From positions 50,992,960-51,056,959 of the forward strand of contig CM057839.1 in assembly GCA_030068075.1 (NCBI GenBank): a stretch of DNA of 64,000 nucleotides. The letters run 5' to 3'. The notes below the pieces were generated by a model. That model had not been told where the DNA came from and searched no databases. It worked only from the letters and a program-made list of their open reading frames with translations. A program made the position numbers and the translations under genes. Position 1 is the first letter of the stretch. The number at the start of each line of letters is the position of its first letter. Positions 26,831 through 39,690 of this stretch are shown here, one piece after another. Source of the stretch: Paguma larvata. Taxonomy: Eukaryota; Chordata; Mammalia; Carnivora; Viverridae.

Positions 26831-27841
26831 CTCCCACAGGTCCTACACTGGAAGGTAGAGAGCAAGTGTTCCACAAGAACATTCTGGATGGGTTCTTGAG
26901 TTCTGGATGAGTTCCCAAGGGACTCAAATACCTATTGTTTGTCCAGAATTGCTGTAACTCAATAGATGACCACCTGCCCATCCTACAAAGAAACTCTACA
27001 GCTTGGGTTACCACCATGTCCCTATGAAATTATGGTTTGTTGACTTTCCTGAAGCCAGGTCTAGAGTATATACACTGCTGTTATAGGAAAATCAACTAGA
27101 AATATGGGGTGTGGGTTGGGGAACCAACAGAGCTTTTTAAGGAACTGAGATTCAACTATTATAGCCATTAGATTATAGATATAACGACATGACAGGAAAA
27201 CTTCTTCCTCACTAAAAAAAGTATTTATGATGACAAATATGTAATTATATTTGGATCTATAGGTGTTGCTTGAAATTTGTTGCTGGAAGGCCATTCACCA
27301 GTACATATTGAGATTATAGTTAAAAGTTTTCACTATATTTATATGCAATTACTGGTAAATTAATTGCATTAATGTAAAAAATGTAATGATAGTTTTTTGT
27401 GGGTATACAAACATGACTGAAATAAGATTCATACTTGACTGATAAAATGAAATCATGAGAACACAGAAGTTTGGAAAAGAAAAGCAACTTCTTAGTGAAT
27501 AAAATGGCTGCTTCCTCTAGGACAGACCAGCCAGTCTAGTTCCTCTGGCTTTTGGGTCCCAGCCAGTTTTCTGCTCTGCCCCACAGCTTGAAGGCTTCAC
27601 ACTCCCACTCCAGATATAGTGTACTTTTCTCTATGGGATCCGATGCTTTTAGCAGTTTTCTGATGGAAGCAGAGAATATCAATAGCTCTGTTGTTTGGCT
27701 ATAGGTCAAGGGGGAAATACACAGGCTGTGCTCTGCCCAGAAAGTGAGCAGAAATCCAAGGAGAAGATCCACTCTCCCACCTCTATCTTCCTGTCAGCAA
27801 GTCCTACGGAGGTTCAAATGAAATTCTAGAAAATCATTCTA

Positions 27842-27904
27842 TTTATTTATTTATAAAAAATTATTTTAATGTTATTTTTGAGAGAGACAGCATGAATGGG
27901 GGAG

Positions 27905-27947
<43 letters not shown>

Positions 27948-28082
27948 GACACAGAATCTGAAGCAGGCTCCAGGCTCTGAGGTGTCAGCACAGAGCCTGA
28001 CACGGGGCTCAAACTTACCAATGGTGAGATCATGACCTGAGCTGAAGTTGGATGCTTAATCAACTGAGCCACCCAGGTGCCC
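27842..28082 (-). mobile_element. CAN-SINE, first of a close pair
   Basis: A full-length element with a long pure GA tract. CTAGAAAATCATTCTA (27826-27841) and CTAGAAAGTCATTTTA (28083-28098) flank it with two differences. Confidence 0.93.
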
Positions 28083-28139
28083 CTAGAAAGTCATTTTAAC
28101 CCCCAATCAGGCCTTGTGTCTTTTAACTTTTAAACTTCA

Positions 28140-28371
28140 AAAAAAATTTTTTTAACGTTTATTCATTTTTTGAGAGAGAGAGAGAGAGAGAGAGAGCGTG
28201 AGCACATGAGCATGGGAGGGGCAGAGAGAGAGGGAGACAGAGAATGTGAAGCAGGCTCCAGGCTCTGGGCCATCAGCACAGAGCCTGATGTGGGGCTTGA
28301 ACTCATAGACTGCAAGATCATGACCTGAGCTGAAGTTGGACACTTAATTGACTGAGCCGCCCAGGTGCCCC
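28140..28371 (-). mobile_element. CAN-SINE, second of a close pair
   Basis: A full-length element in the same orientation, about 57 bp beyond the previous SINE. TTAACTTTTAA at 28123-28133 and 28372-28382 shows an independent insertion. Confidence 0.93.
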
Positions 28372-28555
28372 TTAACTTTTAAGCCTTAAAATGTATTACA
28401 GAGATATGAGACAACACAATGAACCAATGCAGTTCTGAAAACTGACTTGGTTAAACAAAGTACTAGCAAATGAATGTCCAACCTCTCCGACTGAATTTAT
28501 TTTTGCTACCACTTTTTATTTCTCCATATATCATTTGTCTGGTTGGTTGGTTGGT

Positions 28556-28651
28556 TGTTTATTTAATTCCAGTAGAGCTAACATCCAGTGTTATATTAGT
28601 TTCAGGTACACAATATAGTGATTCAACACTCCTACACATTACTCAGTGCTA
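28556..28651 (-). mobile_element. Short carnivore L1 3'-end fragment
   Basis: The reverse complement of the L1 3' end: gctaacatccagtgttatat, then tttcaggtacacaatatagt. It follows a ggttggttggttggttg run. Confidence 0.5.
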
Positions 28652-29639
28652 AATTTCCAAGACATCTTTCTTGTTCTTTGAAGGTTCCCATGTTAAAATA
28701 GCATCAAATTTTTGTTTTATGATCATCATATTTTCTCTTGCCTGTCTGAGAATATCAATTGTCACTTTGTGGCATGTTTTTCTTCTTTCTGCATCATCTC
28801 TATTTTCTCTGTTCATTTGTTTTGATTCCCATTTTTTTTGTATAAGTGGATATATTGTATAATATCCACTAATATTTAAGAAGAAGGCACTAAAAAGTGG
28901 ACTGAAAATGTTTTTGCACAAAAGCTGGTCTTGACAATAAGTGGGTCTTCTTGTAAGATTACTAGGGAGAAACTTCCAAATATTAGATCAGGAAGACTTT
29001 TCTCTTAGATATGTCAGTTTCCAGAAAGGATTTTTCTACTCTTCTACTCAAAGGGTATAAATGTGGATGTCAGCTTCATGGAATCTATATAAGAAAAGTA
29101 GACTTTCACTTTATCTTCTTACTGTCTACATGGTCTCGTTCTTGTCCTAAATTGCACAAATTTCCATTACTGCTCCTGTCTTCAGTAAGCTTAGAGAAGA
29201 GCCAGTGGCCCAGGTGCACAGATGGAGGAGAAAGTCTGGCTATCTAAATGGTCTCTATATAGAATTTCAATTACTCATCCAATTTCTTGTGCCACCCTGC
29301 ACTCCAACCTTCAGAGGTGGATGTTGTCTTCAAATCCTGATGTCCTGATGCATTGTGGGCTTCTGCAGAGTACAGCAGTTTGCATCTTATTGGCTTCCCC
29401 TCTGGAAGAATGGGTTTCAGCTCTCGCCAGGTGATAACTCCGTTACCACCCACCCATTTATTTTCCATCTTCCAAAGGGTTGTTGCATCTCTGGTTCTCT
29501 TTGCCCCTGTGGGTTTGTCTGTTTTTGGATCCTTTCTTGCTCTTTTACTGGGATTTTGGCAAGAGACAAAAGTAATCACATGCATTTGATTTATCAGCAG
29601 TCCCTTCCCCCTTCCTAAAAAACAGGCTGTTTTCTGATT

Positions 29640-29815
29640 TTTTGATCATGCTCCTATCAGTTTATCTACCATATTGCACTATAACTTATTTCATTAGAGC
29701 TCTACTTGATGGTAAGTTTCCTAGGTCTGCACCTGTATCTTATTTATTTCTTTATCCTAGCAATTATGGATGCTCAGCAAATGTTAATTAAATAAATGAA
29801 AGAATGGGTGGAATT
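29640..29815 (+). repeat. L2 3' end
   Basis: Contains cttgatggtaagtttcctag and gatgctcagcaaatgttaat, then the tail aaataaatgaaagaatg. Confidence 0.55.
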
Positions 29816-32800
29816 ATTCAGAGAGGTTAGAGAATGGTACCTGTGGCCTGACGGTGTGAGGAAATAGAAAATAAAAAGAGAGACATTTTTGGGATGTCAT
29901 AAGGAGAGACAAAAGAGTGCTGCATATGGAAAAACTAAGAAAGACAACTCCAAATTTGACTTGCTCTTTTTACTGTTCTTAGAACTCAGGACCAAAGATG
30001 AAGTGTATTTTGCTGTGTGTTTTTGGTCCTGTTCTAATTTGTCTTTTGAATAAGGCTAAACACTATAATCCTCTGCTGACAACTGTCCTATCATTGATTT
30101 CCTGCTTTTCTTCGAGCTGACAGATTTAGGCACAGACCAAAATTCCTTTTTTGGGGCTGACAAAACTTTTCCTAAATAGGATTATAAACAAATCACACAC
30201 CTTATAACACAAAGATAGATGATGAATTATGTAACTCATTGAGTCACGATGTAATATTAGGTGACTGGGTAACACTGCTTCCTTTTAATTTGGCTTTGCG
30301 TTTCCATCTAAACATTAAGGAATTCTATGGCCCAAATTCTAAATTCTAGGTTTCTAATTCTAAATTACCTAAATTCTAAGTTTCTAATTTTTATTTGTTT
30401 ACTTACTCTGTGCCAGGCACTAATGCATTCATTCTTATGAACACTTTGTAAGGTACAATGGTATTGTCTTTACATTACAACTGGAAATCACACCCAATAG
30501 GTTATACTTGTTTGTTAATAAAATTACAACTTTACTTATAAATATAATAGCAGGATTTGATTTCTGTAGCCATTGTGATATGTTGATTATATATAACAGT
30601 ATACACAATGGGCTCAGAATCATAAAAATTCTAGAGGCATTAATTGTCAACATATTCATTGCGTTTGACATCTCAGTTTATAACTAACATTATAGAATTC
30701 ATTTGTTTTCTTTATACTTTAAATATTGCTAATATTAACTCTTACTTGCTGATATATTGTTAAATAATATGCACTGAGGATATAGTACCATATGAAATAA
30801 CGATCTTAAAGTCTGTCATGAGAGAAAGGAGTTGAAATATTTCTGTTAGTGATTATTTGAAAAGCAATTTCCTAAGGTTAGGTCTTTTCTATGAGAAAGC
30901 TAGATGATATTTCTGTTTTTAATATTAATTTAAGACTCTATAGTACCCACAATTATTATAATTTGTAGGATTATTATTTTTGTTGGATATGCACAAAAGG
31001 TTAATGGAAACTCATGGCCTCCCTGAAAGTCATAAGCTTGTTGATTTGCTTGTCTGAAGGAGGTGGTTGCTCATTTTAGTTATTTTTAGCAATCATTAAC
31101 AAAGTTGTGATCTAATGGAAGCACGGCTTCTGGAGGAACGTAAAAATCCACTGGTAATTTCCTTCTGAAATGGTGTTTATAAGAAAGGAGGCTTATACTT
31201 ATGAACCCATTGTATCATTCTACTTGACTGCAGACTTCTTTCTGGTTCTTTGCTCAAACTGAATTCCTGGTTCAAAAAGAGCATCTCCAATCTGTAACTG
31301 GAACAACTACAGGCTTCAGCATCTCCCAGAGATAACATGACACCATCTTGTTTGTGTTCTTAGTACTTCTTCCCTTTCTCTGATGGCTGCTAAACACTCA
31401 GAAATTGAGCATCAGCCATGGAGGGAGAAGTTACACCAGGGAAATTGGCAAACATTATAAAATGCCCCACCTTTACCTCACCAGAGAGCTGGTCTATCAG
31501 CACACCACCAAGTAGTATACTCCCAGTGTGTCTTATTCAGATCTGAAAACCTTATTCAACATCTAGATTCAAAATGAATTTCTACAAATGGGAATTTCTC
31601 TAACAGGAATAAACATGGAAAAATCATTAGAGGCATTGTTCAAATGCTATCGCATAGGCAAATGGCTAGACCATCTTGTTGAATTTTTTCATAAAAATTC
31701 AAAAAATAAAAAATAAAAAAGCACTGCCTTTTTGGGCCAAGGAAGATTCCCAAAGATATATGTATGTATAACAACCCTATGAAATATGGATTGTTACATG
31801 TATGATTAATGACCCAGTGAATTAGACTGTTAAGTATTTTCAGAGCTACTGGCCAAAGTGAAAAAAGTGGTACAAGAGTAAACTATAAATTATCCTTAAA
31901 GAGAACAAAGAATTGTAAAACCTCTCAGAATATGTGGAGAAAACATAGTCTGCATAGTGAAAACCTAAAAGTCCTAATACAGTTCCAATGAAATGATCTA
32001 GTGGTTTCCAAAACTGGAAGGAGGACTTACCATTTTACTGAGATCTTAAAAACATCTTTACTGTTGGGCTTGTAGTTAAAGAAAAGGCCAGTCTTATTTA
32101 CCAAAGTACAGCAATCTACCTTTATTCATATTTCTAGAATATCTTCTTTAAAAGGGGGAATGGATTAGTGGTGCTTAATATAAATTAGTTACCTTTTCTA
32201 TGTATGTTTTCTGATGCCTCTACCATGTATCTGCTGTGTACCAGGCACTATCTTCACTGTAAGAATGAGCAAGTTGTAGTCCCACACTGTGTTTCAAAGA
32301 TCCTATCCATTTTTAAAGTATACATATAAGGAAGTACTATTCAAAGGCCTCAAAGAGATTCTACCAGTAATAAATAGAGGATTTACTTTCTAATTAGTTT
32401 ATTTTAATCAGACAATAATATTTGAAAGCTATAACCTTTTAGCTTTTGTGTTCCCACAAGAATAGTCGCCAGGAGCTTTTTAGAGAAGATGATTTGACTT
32501 CTGAAGAGACCTGTGGTGTAGCTTTAACAGCCTTCTTGGGATGAATCCAAATGTAACTACATAAAAATATGAAAAATATGCTTTATAGAGAACACTATGA
32601 ATCATAGTCAGAAAAATTTTGGCTCATAATTGACACATGCTTCTGACAGTATGGAGTCTAAAAGTAATAAATATGAATTCTTAGTCATGGGAGTTCAGAA
32701 GTACAGCCACAGTGACACTTTGAGTTCGTTACAGTCCTTTGCTGTAAGACGAACACATGTTCCTATCAAAGCGTGTAAAATTAATGAACACATTTTATAC

Positions 32801-32965
32801 GAAGAGCACAATAAACACTCTCTTGCAAACTGTACTCATGAAAGAAAACTATCAAATGAACTCATTAAGCAAAAACTAAAATTCAAAGCAACAATGGCTT
32901 TAGAACTAATAACTCTAGAAGGCTGAAATGTAGCAAAACATAAAGGAGAGTGATAAAAAGCATGT

Positions 32966-33003
32966 TTTATCTAAATATAAACAGTTTATCTAAATATAAA
33001 CAG
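32966..33003 (+). repeat. Exact tandem duplication of 19 bp
   Basis: TTTATCTAAATATAAACAG occurs at 32966-32984 and again at 32985-33003. Confidence 0.95.
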
Positions 33004-33214
33004 TTCTTCTGCTACCATTCAAAAGACTCAAGGGGAAAAGTGGGTCAGTAAGTGGGGCATGGCTTGGTGGGCTGTTTGCCCGGCCTTCACTGCTAACCTA
33101 AAGGAGTGTCTTAAACCAACAGTAACCAAACAATACAGGTGTGCGCAAACCTCCTTAAGCCAGGAAGTGCAAAGCAGGACTTTTAATTTCTACGATGTAA
33201 AAGAAGTCCATTTC

Positions 33215-33230
33215 GCCACTAGATGGAGAT
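33215..33230 (+). promoter_or_regulatory. Possible CTCF-like motif
   Basis: GCCACTAGATGGAGAT resembles the CTCF core (CCAC-AG-TGG). It lies in a roughly 380-bp block (33040-33420) with more CpG than its surroundings and no recognised repeat. A motif match alone is weak evidence. Confidence 0.25.
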
Positions 33231-33559
33231 CGGGTTACTCTGCCAGGAACAGGGAAAGCGGCTGGAACGTAGCCAGTGAGAAGTACGGTACTGAGAGCAT
33301 ACTCTCTTTTCTCAATATTTCTAAGAAAGGCATTTTTCGAGCTCCTGAACCAGGAGGAGACATATGCTGAATAAAAGGCCCATAAATGAGGAAGAGCTTG
33401 AGGGATTGCACCGTACGGGAAACTGTAAAAGACACATTTTTGCTTGTTTTTATTACTGCTCCACAATGATTCCCATTTAGGTCTGGTTGTGTACACTACT
33501 TGTAAATAATAACAAGGCGTGGTCTATATAAGAGCAATTAAATATACTGTCTCATTGTT

Positions 33560-33766
33560 TTAAAAAATGTTTTTAAATGTTTATCAACTTTGGAGAGAGA
33601 GACAGAGCAAGAGCAGGAGAGGGGCAGAGAGAGACAGGGAGACACAGAATATGAAGCAGTCTCCAGACTCCAAGCTGTCCCGGCGTGAGGCTTGAACACT
33701 TGAACTGCGAGATAATGACCTGAGCCCAAGGTGGACGCTCAAGCGACTGAGCCACCCAGGTGCCCC
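33560..33766 (-). mobile_element. CAN-SINE with 17-bp target duplication
   Basis: The gctgtcagcacagagc box is shortened. The flanks at 33543-33559 and 33767-33783 (TATACTGTCTCATTGTT type) differ at two positions. Confidence 0.9.
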
Positions 33767-34369
33767 TATACTGTTTCATTATTGACCAGGCAGGGAGAAG
33801 AGGACAGATTCGACCAAAAAATAAAACAATGGCAGACCATTTGGACAATTAATCCTGTCTGTCTCTTTAGACATAAAAATGTATACTTACAATTTGTTTC
33901 TCGGTTTGGGTATGTATATAAATATGTATTTCAATCTCAACCAAAATGGATCAAGGCACATCAGAGATGTTAGGAGAAGGTTGGACAACATCTGTTCTAA
34001 TTTTCCAAATGAAACTAACATCCAATTCTCAATTGTGTAACCTTATTTCTGAAAAAGTTTTATTTCTGTTACAGCTGAACTCTGAACGGGAGATACAAAG
34101 TTATGCATTTTCTGGAAGATGCTTGGTCTGGGAAGGATCAGATATTGCTCTGCATTCTGCAGCCAAACATTATTCATGAGATGTTAGATAATATATTTCT
34201 GCTTATTTCTAACTTAATAACTATATACATTCACCCAATAAATATCTATTTGGTTATATAAAAACAAATGAATAATTTGTGACAGTTTAAAAGAACAGTT
34301 CCATTTTTTTTGTCAAATAGCTTCAAAGGCCAGTGCAATTTAGGATATATGAGTATGAACATACACAAA

Positions 34370-34510
34370 TATATTAATTGCCTATTGTGTATCAATCATT
34401 ATGCCAGGGGCTGGGAATAGAAAGACGAACAACAGAGTCGGGGAAGTCACTGGGAAGAGAAGAGTGTGTGGCTAAACCACAAATAGCAGTTAATTTTTGT
34501 AGCAGTCAAG
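34370..34510 (-). repeat. L2 3' end, reverse orientation
   Basis: Contains attatgccaggggctgggaa followed by agtcactgggaagagaag. Confidence 0.4.
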
Positions 34511-35839
34511 ACCAGTTATGAAAATCATGCATAAAATTCTTTTTTAAAGTTCTGTTGTTGAAGATACTTAACTTAGGCCACAATCTTGACCATAGGAAAA
34601 ATATGACCTTTCATCTCTATGACACATGAGAAATTAAAATAAAATAGAAGAAATTCAAATACAATAGTAATTATTATTAGGCACCAATCACTGTTATGAA
34701 AAAAGGAGCTTAATTCAAAGGGAGAAGAAGCTAATGTTTAGAATAATAAGAGAATTAGAACCACATTTAGTTAATTTTCTAATTATTGTTATGGATAGTA
34801 ACCAACATTCAGTCTATTGCTATGATAGATTCGTTGCACTTAATGACATGTTTATTTTAGAGCAATAAATTTGTTTTAGCTTAATTAATATATTCATATC
34901 CTTTCAAAAGAGGTTGACGTTGCTTGCCTACATTGGTTTCAAATTTTCAAAATGTTCCTATAAGCTTTTAAGAATCTAAGAGAAATATGTATTATTCTTT
35001 CACAAATATTCTCCTTTAAGGGAAATCATAAGATTAACCACATAAAATAGTAATTATTAATCAAGTGTCAGTGGAATAGTTTGTAGAAATTTTTTATCTT
35101 GTGACCTGGCTCTCTGCAGAGCAATACAGCTGACAGTTTACCTTGCTGTAAACAGAAAAGTTTTCTTCTGAAGATTAAAATCAATCAATTACAAATAAAT
35201 CCTTTTATGATATGCTTTAGTATTTATGGGTACACAGCTTTCCTCTTTAGTTCCAGACCAACTAGATTAGGTGGTGACTGAATCATTTCTGGAGTTTCCT
35301 CTCACTTTGGTGACCTATTTCCATATTTGTTTCCAGGGCAGGCTTGGGTCTACGGCTAAGTTTGCCTTATCTGGAAATAAGGAAGTTGGTAAAAACACAT
35401 CTTTGCTGGATGCATGATTTACTTATCTTCTCTAGTCTAAATGTTTTGACCCTAGAGTAATGTGTTTCGTTTTATATCAGTATTTCTATCTCCTTGGTAG
35501 CATGCAGAGATGCCAAAGATGATGGTGGTAAAAGTCAGAACAAATGCAAAGGTGGTGCTGGAAGCTGATTAATGCTTGAGGTCAAACAAAAGCAACTGTA
35601 TTGCATTCGCATGCTGTGATGTGAGGAACTCGTGTATTTAAGCACTGACCCCAAAAAGGGCACATTTTCACTTTCCCACTATCTAGAAAAAGACACATCT
35701 TTTGAAATTATTATGAGAAATTATTTTACGTATTTAAGTAGCTACATTTAAGTTTTGAGGCCAGAGGTTTACTTCCGTTTGGAACTGAACTTACACTTAA
35801 ATATGCACCTGTAAGAGGGAAAGTAGGTCAGAGCAATAC

Positions 35840-36044
35840 CTGCATGTGTCTGTCACCGTCCTGTCCAATCATGTTTCTCCACTCCATGAGTGATCGCTGC
35901 AGACGTTCAAGGCCAGTTTCCCAAAGCCTGATGTGACCTCCCATGTCAACAGTAACAACAGCACCTTGGCCCCACTCAGCCAGCAATGCATCTGTGTCCG
36001 AAATAGTAGCTAGCCATGTGGTATATGGTGAGAGAGACTCTGAT
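35840..36044 (-). CDS. VWA8: VWA8 exon, 205 nt, last exon found in the window
   Basis: The acceptor is CTTTTTCAG|ATCAGAG at 36045 and the donor ATGCAG|GTATTG at 35839. One base completes Arg. Then 68 codons begin SESLSPYTTWLATISDTDAL, include AVVTVDMGGHIRLWETG, and end RSLMEWRNMIGQDGDRHMQ on a codon boundary. VVTVDMGGHIRLWE looks like the last strands of a WD-type blade. LERLQRSLMEWRNMIG is a probable amphipathic helix that leaves the propeller-like region towards the C-terminal part. The frame is open to the GTATTG donor, which is weaker than GTAAGT, and no stop codon ends the protein here. Confidence 0.95.
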
Positions 36045-36320
36045 CTGAAAAAGAAATTACAGTAGTCAATCAGTTGGTAGTAAAGCAGCTAGTTTTCCCA
36101 ACTGTGGTTCATTAAACCTGCTATAAAGAATTCTAATAGTAAACATATTAAAAGATACCAAGAGATCCATCTGTAAGAAAAACAAAATACACAGCTATTT
36201 ATTGGTTATTTACATTTTTCTGTATTTTTGGACCCCTGATTGTACTGGCATTCACTGTCAGAAAGAAAAGAACTCTAAACCAACTCATATCTCACGCACC
36301 TGCAATGTAGGACTCACCCC

Positions 36321-36346
36321 TTAGGGGTCTAAGTTCTGACCCCTTA
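36321..36346. repeat. GC-rich hairpin in an AT-rich intron
   Basis: TTAGGGGTC and GACCCCTTA can pair at eight of nine positions around an 8-base loop (TAAGTTCT). A further ctgaggggcc follows at 36351. Function unknown. Confidence 0.6.
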
Positions 36347-37293
36347 GACGCTGAGGGGCCTAAGTATCAATCTAAGTGCTAAAGCTGATATCTTCTTATG
36401 GGCTTTAACTGCATTTGTATTTAATATTTTGCATTTTCTAACTTAGGAAGTTACATGAATTTATAACAAGGAATTTATATGTTTCTCATATTATATGTTT
36501 CATACATATACATCTTTCCTTTGCTATATATTCATTTCTAGGAATGCAGCTTTTGCTTCTATGAGTCAACTGCACATTTCCTTTTTCTAGGTATAACTTT
36601 CACTGTACAAAAGAAACAGATTAGAAATTCTAATTACTAGCATTGGCTCTCTAAATACATCTGATATTTTCTATGTGAAATGGTCTAAAAGGGGAATCTG
36701 ATCAGATAATAAAAACATAATAAACTATCAATGTAGATTTGGGAAAACCACAAAACCACTATGTGTTAGGTCAAATCTTATAACATCCTAAAGAATAAAC
36801 CAAGACTACTTGACCTTTTTTTTTCCAGTCTGCCTTAGTAGATACTAAACACGGGTGACATGGCCAGCTATTCTGGGACACAGAGGCTTTAAAATATGTT
36901 TCTATGAAGGAGATGATAACTACTGCTTCAGTGTTTCAGAGCTACTTCACGGTAATGGAAGGACTCAAAGAAGGTAACATTTGACGTTATCTCATGGCGC
37001 TCTCCCCAAAATATTTGCCTTAGGAAAAAAATTAATAGGCACAGATAGTGAAGTAAAGGGCTGTTCAAGAATAATGAAATTTATCTATGTGAAACAATAA
37101 TGTTTGAGATTCTTCCAAGAGCACTCAAGATGTATGACTGTTGAGTACTGTGTCTACTGGCTAAATGTTTAACTCTTCATATTATGAAACTTGAAATTTA
37201 TAAGGGCAATTGCTTCAATATGTCAAAAAAAGGGAGAAAAAAACTACATTTATTGCAATTTGCTCTAGAATCTCTTCCTCTTCACCTTGTTTT

Positions 37294-37500
37294 TTTTTTT
37301 TTTTAAGTTTTATTTAATTATTATGAGAGACAGAGAGTGAGCAGGGGAGGGGCAGAGAGAGGGAGAGAGGGAATCCCAAGCAGGCTCTACACTGATTGTG
37401 GAGACTGACGTGGGGCTCAGACTCACGAACTGTGAGATCATGACCTGAGCCACAATCAAGAGTCAGATGCCCAACTGACTGAGCCACCCAGGCGCCCCTT
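37294..37500 (-). mobile_element. CAN-SINE with 14-bp target duplication
   Basis: CTTCACCTTGTTTT occurs exactly at 37280-37293 and 37501-37514. The middle (actgattgtggagactgacg) differs from the other copies, so it belongs to an older subfamily. Confidence 0.92.
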
Positions 37501-39324
37501 CTTCACCTTGTTTTAAATGCAAATTCCCTTTTAAACATAATAGCAAGGTCTTTAAGGAACACATAGAATTACAGTGAGTGAAGTCCAAATTTACATACAC
37601 CCGCGCATGAGAGCTAGACAGTATAATTTTACAGATGGAAATAATACAAAAATTTGAGGAAAAATACTCCAATTTTACTGGGGGCAAAAGTGATGTGTTC
37701 ATTTTGGTGCTGTAGTTATATGCAGTGTCAGTGTATTTTCTGTTATTTGAAGTTAGCCATCAGATGGAAAATTCCAGCTATCTAGCAGAATGCTAAATTT
37801 AAGCAACTAGCAGGAAAACTGAAATCCAGATGGGTTGTTCTCTTGGAGTGCATATATGCCAAAAATGGCAATAGCTAATCTCAAGAGAAATTCAGGATAT
37901 ACTGATAATGAACAGACTTTAAGTCACGTGGCACTTGAAATATGGCAAGTCCAAACCAAGATGTTCCAAAAGTGTAAAATATATACTGATTTCAAAGACT
38001 TAGAAGAAAAAAAGGAATGTAAAATACCTCATTAAAATTTTTATATCGAATGTGTCAAAATGAGAACATTTTAAAAACACTGGGTTAATAAAATGTTTAA
38101 TTAAAGATAATTCCACCGATTTCTTTTTCCTTTTTTAATACGGCTGGGAAGGAATATAAAATGACACTGCACTGTGTTTCCGGTGAACAGTACAGCTCTG
38201 AATGAATGCATTACGGTAACCAGCTGGCACCGGATGTATGCACAGCTGCTCTTCCGGATGTCCTTTCCATGGCAGGTATAACGTGGTCCACGCAGAAAGT
38301 TAAAATAGAAAAACAACAAAATAAAGCCTAGGGCCAATGAGGGAGAAATTAAGAGAAATATTGGAAAAGATTACTGATGCTTTAGAAATGTAAAACAACA
38401 AAAAGTTGTTCTTTGCTTTTGTTGCTTGAACTAATAGTATATTTTAGTAAGCATATAATTCATATGGAATAAGGAATTTCCCCAAAATGACCAAAAGCCA
38501 TTTTCCATTAAAATGACAAGGTAAGATGCTCTACGAAGTCATACTTCTATATGTTGGAACAAGTAAACCTATTTTTTTGCATAATGCTTTTATTATTCAT
38601 ATCTATTGAACCTGATTAAGGTCCTAAGAAATAAAGCTGAGTTTCTGAATTACTGTGTCCTGTCATGCTGAGCTATTTACTTCTAGGGGTTGGAGGAGTG
38701 GGTGGAAAGGCGGCCTGCTGATGCCATGGATGAGGGACAGGCCTTGGTGTGGTTGGCCTTTCTTTCCTGTTAGATGGCTCTCCAGGGTCCTCTGCTTGGT
38801 ATTCCAGGTGAGGCTTTCACCTCTGTGTTGTGAGGTCTCAGTTGCCTGTCAGGAAGTATATGTTAGTAAGGGATATGATGTCAATCTAGGCCAAAGCGGA
38901 GTAAAAAATTAGAAGAAGGAGGAGTTGGCCTGGGGGGCCACGTAAGGAAGAATGAGGAATCTAGGCCAGGTGGACCAGAGGGCTCAGTTAGGCGGAGAGA
39001 GGGAGATAGGGCAGGGATGCATCCAGAACGGGAAGGGCTACTGGAGAGAACTCCTGTGTTCCTCAAAGGTAGCCACCAAGCACGTGGTTTTCCTTCTGTA
39101 TCCTCCGTCTAACTGGTTCCAGTACTTTGCTTCAATCACTGGACAATTATATAAGCAGTGAAAGATCATAAGTTTCCTTCTAAATCTCTGGAAGACCGTA
39201 GCTACTACATAGGCTTTGCACCGCAGATATACAGTAGCACATTTAAAAACAATACTGAACAAACCCTATTTAAATTCCTTTGACATTTTGAACACACTTG
39301 CCTCCAAAAACTAACAATGTAAAG

Positions 39325-39690
39325 TTAATAAACATGGCGGATGAAGCTAGAGAGTATGATGCTAAGCAAAATAAGACAGAGAAAGACAAATACTGTATGA
39401 TTTCACTCGTATGTGCAATTTAAGACACAAAACAAGCAAGCAAAGGAAAAAAATTAGACAGAGAGAGATAAACCAAGAAATAGACTCTTAACTGTAGAGA
39501 ACGAACTGATGGTTACCAGAGGGGAGGAAGGAGGGAGAATGGGTTAAATAGATGATGGGGATTAAGGAGTGCACTTGTGATGAGCAGCCGGTGACGCATG
39601 GAATTGTTAAATCACTATACTCTACACCCAAAACTAATATTACACTGTATGTTAACTAACTGGATTTTAAATAAAAAATTAAAAAAATTT
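39325..39690 (+). mobile_element. Carnivore L1 3' end
   Basis: It begins near catggcggatgaagctagag and runs through aatactgtatgatttcactc and ggttaccagaggggaggaag to an AT-rich tail at 39660-39690. It is a 5'-truncated copy of a carnivore-type L1. Confidence 0.8.

Larger units (their letters stand above)
1..35839 (-). other. VWA8: VWA8 downstream intron (at least 35.8 kb)
   Basis: After the donor at 35839 no further VWA8 exon was recognised on the minus strand down to base 1. I looked for the continuation of the protein and for the VWA domain and its metal-site motif and did not see them. A short exon could still be hidden. Twelve SINEs, about ten MIRs and several L2 and L1 fragments are listed separately. 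Stretches with nothing I recognise include 160-2800, 6450-8770, 14050-16030, 21070-22080, 23430-24780, 29820-33550 and 34520-35839. Confidence 0.7.

Noticed and set aside
32630..32926. 98-codon plus-strand frame that might be a small gene or retrocopy
   Set aside because: No similarity I can recognise, no A-tail or flanking duplication, and low-complexity AT-rich codons.
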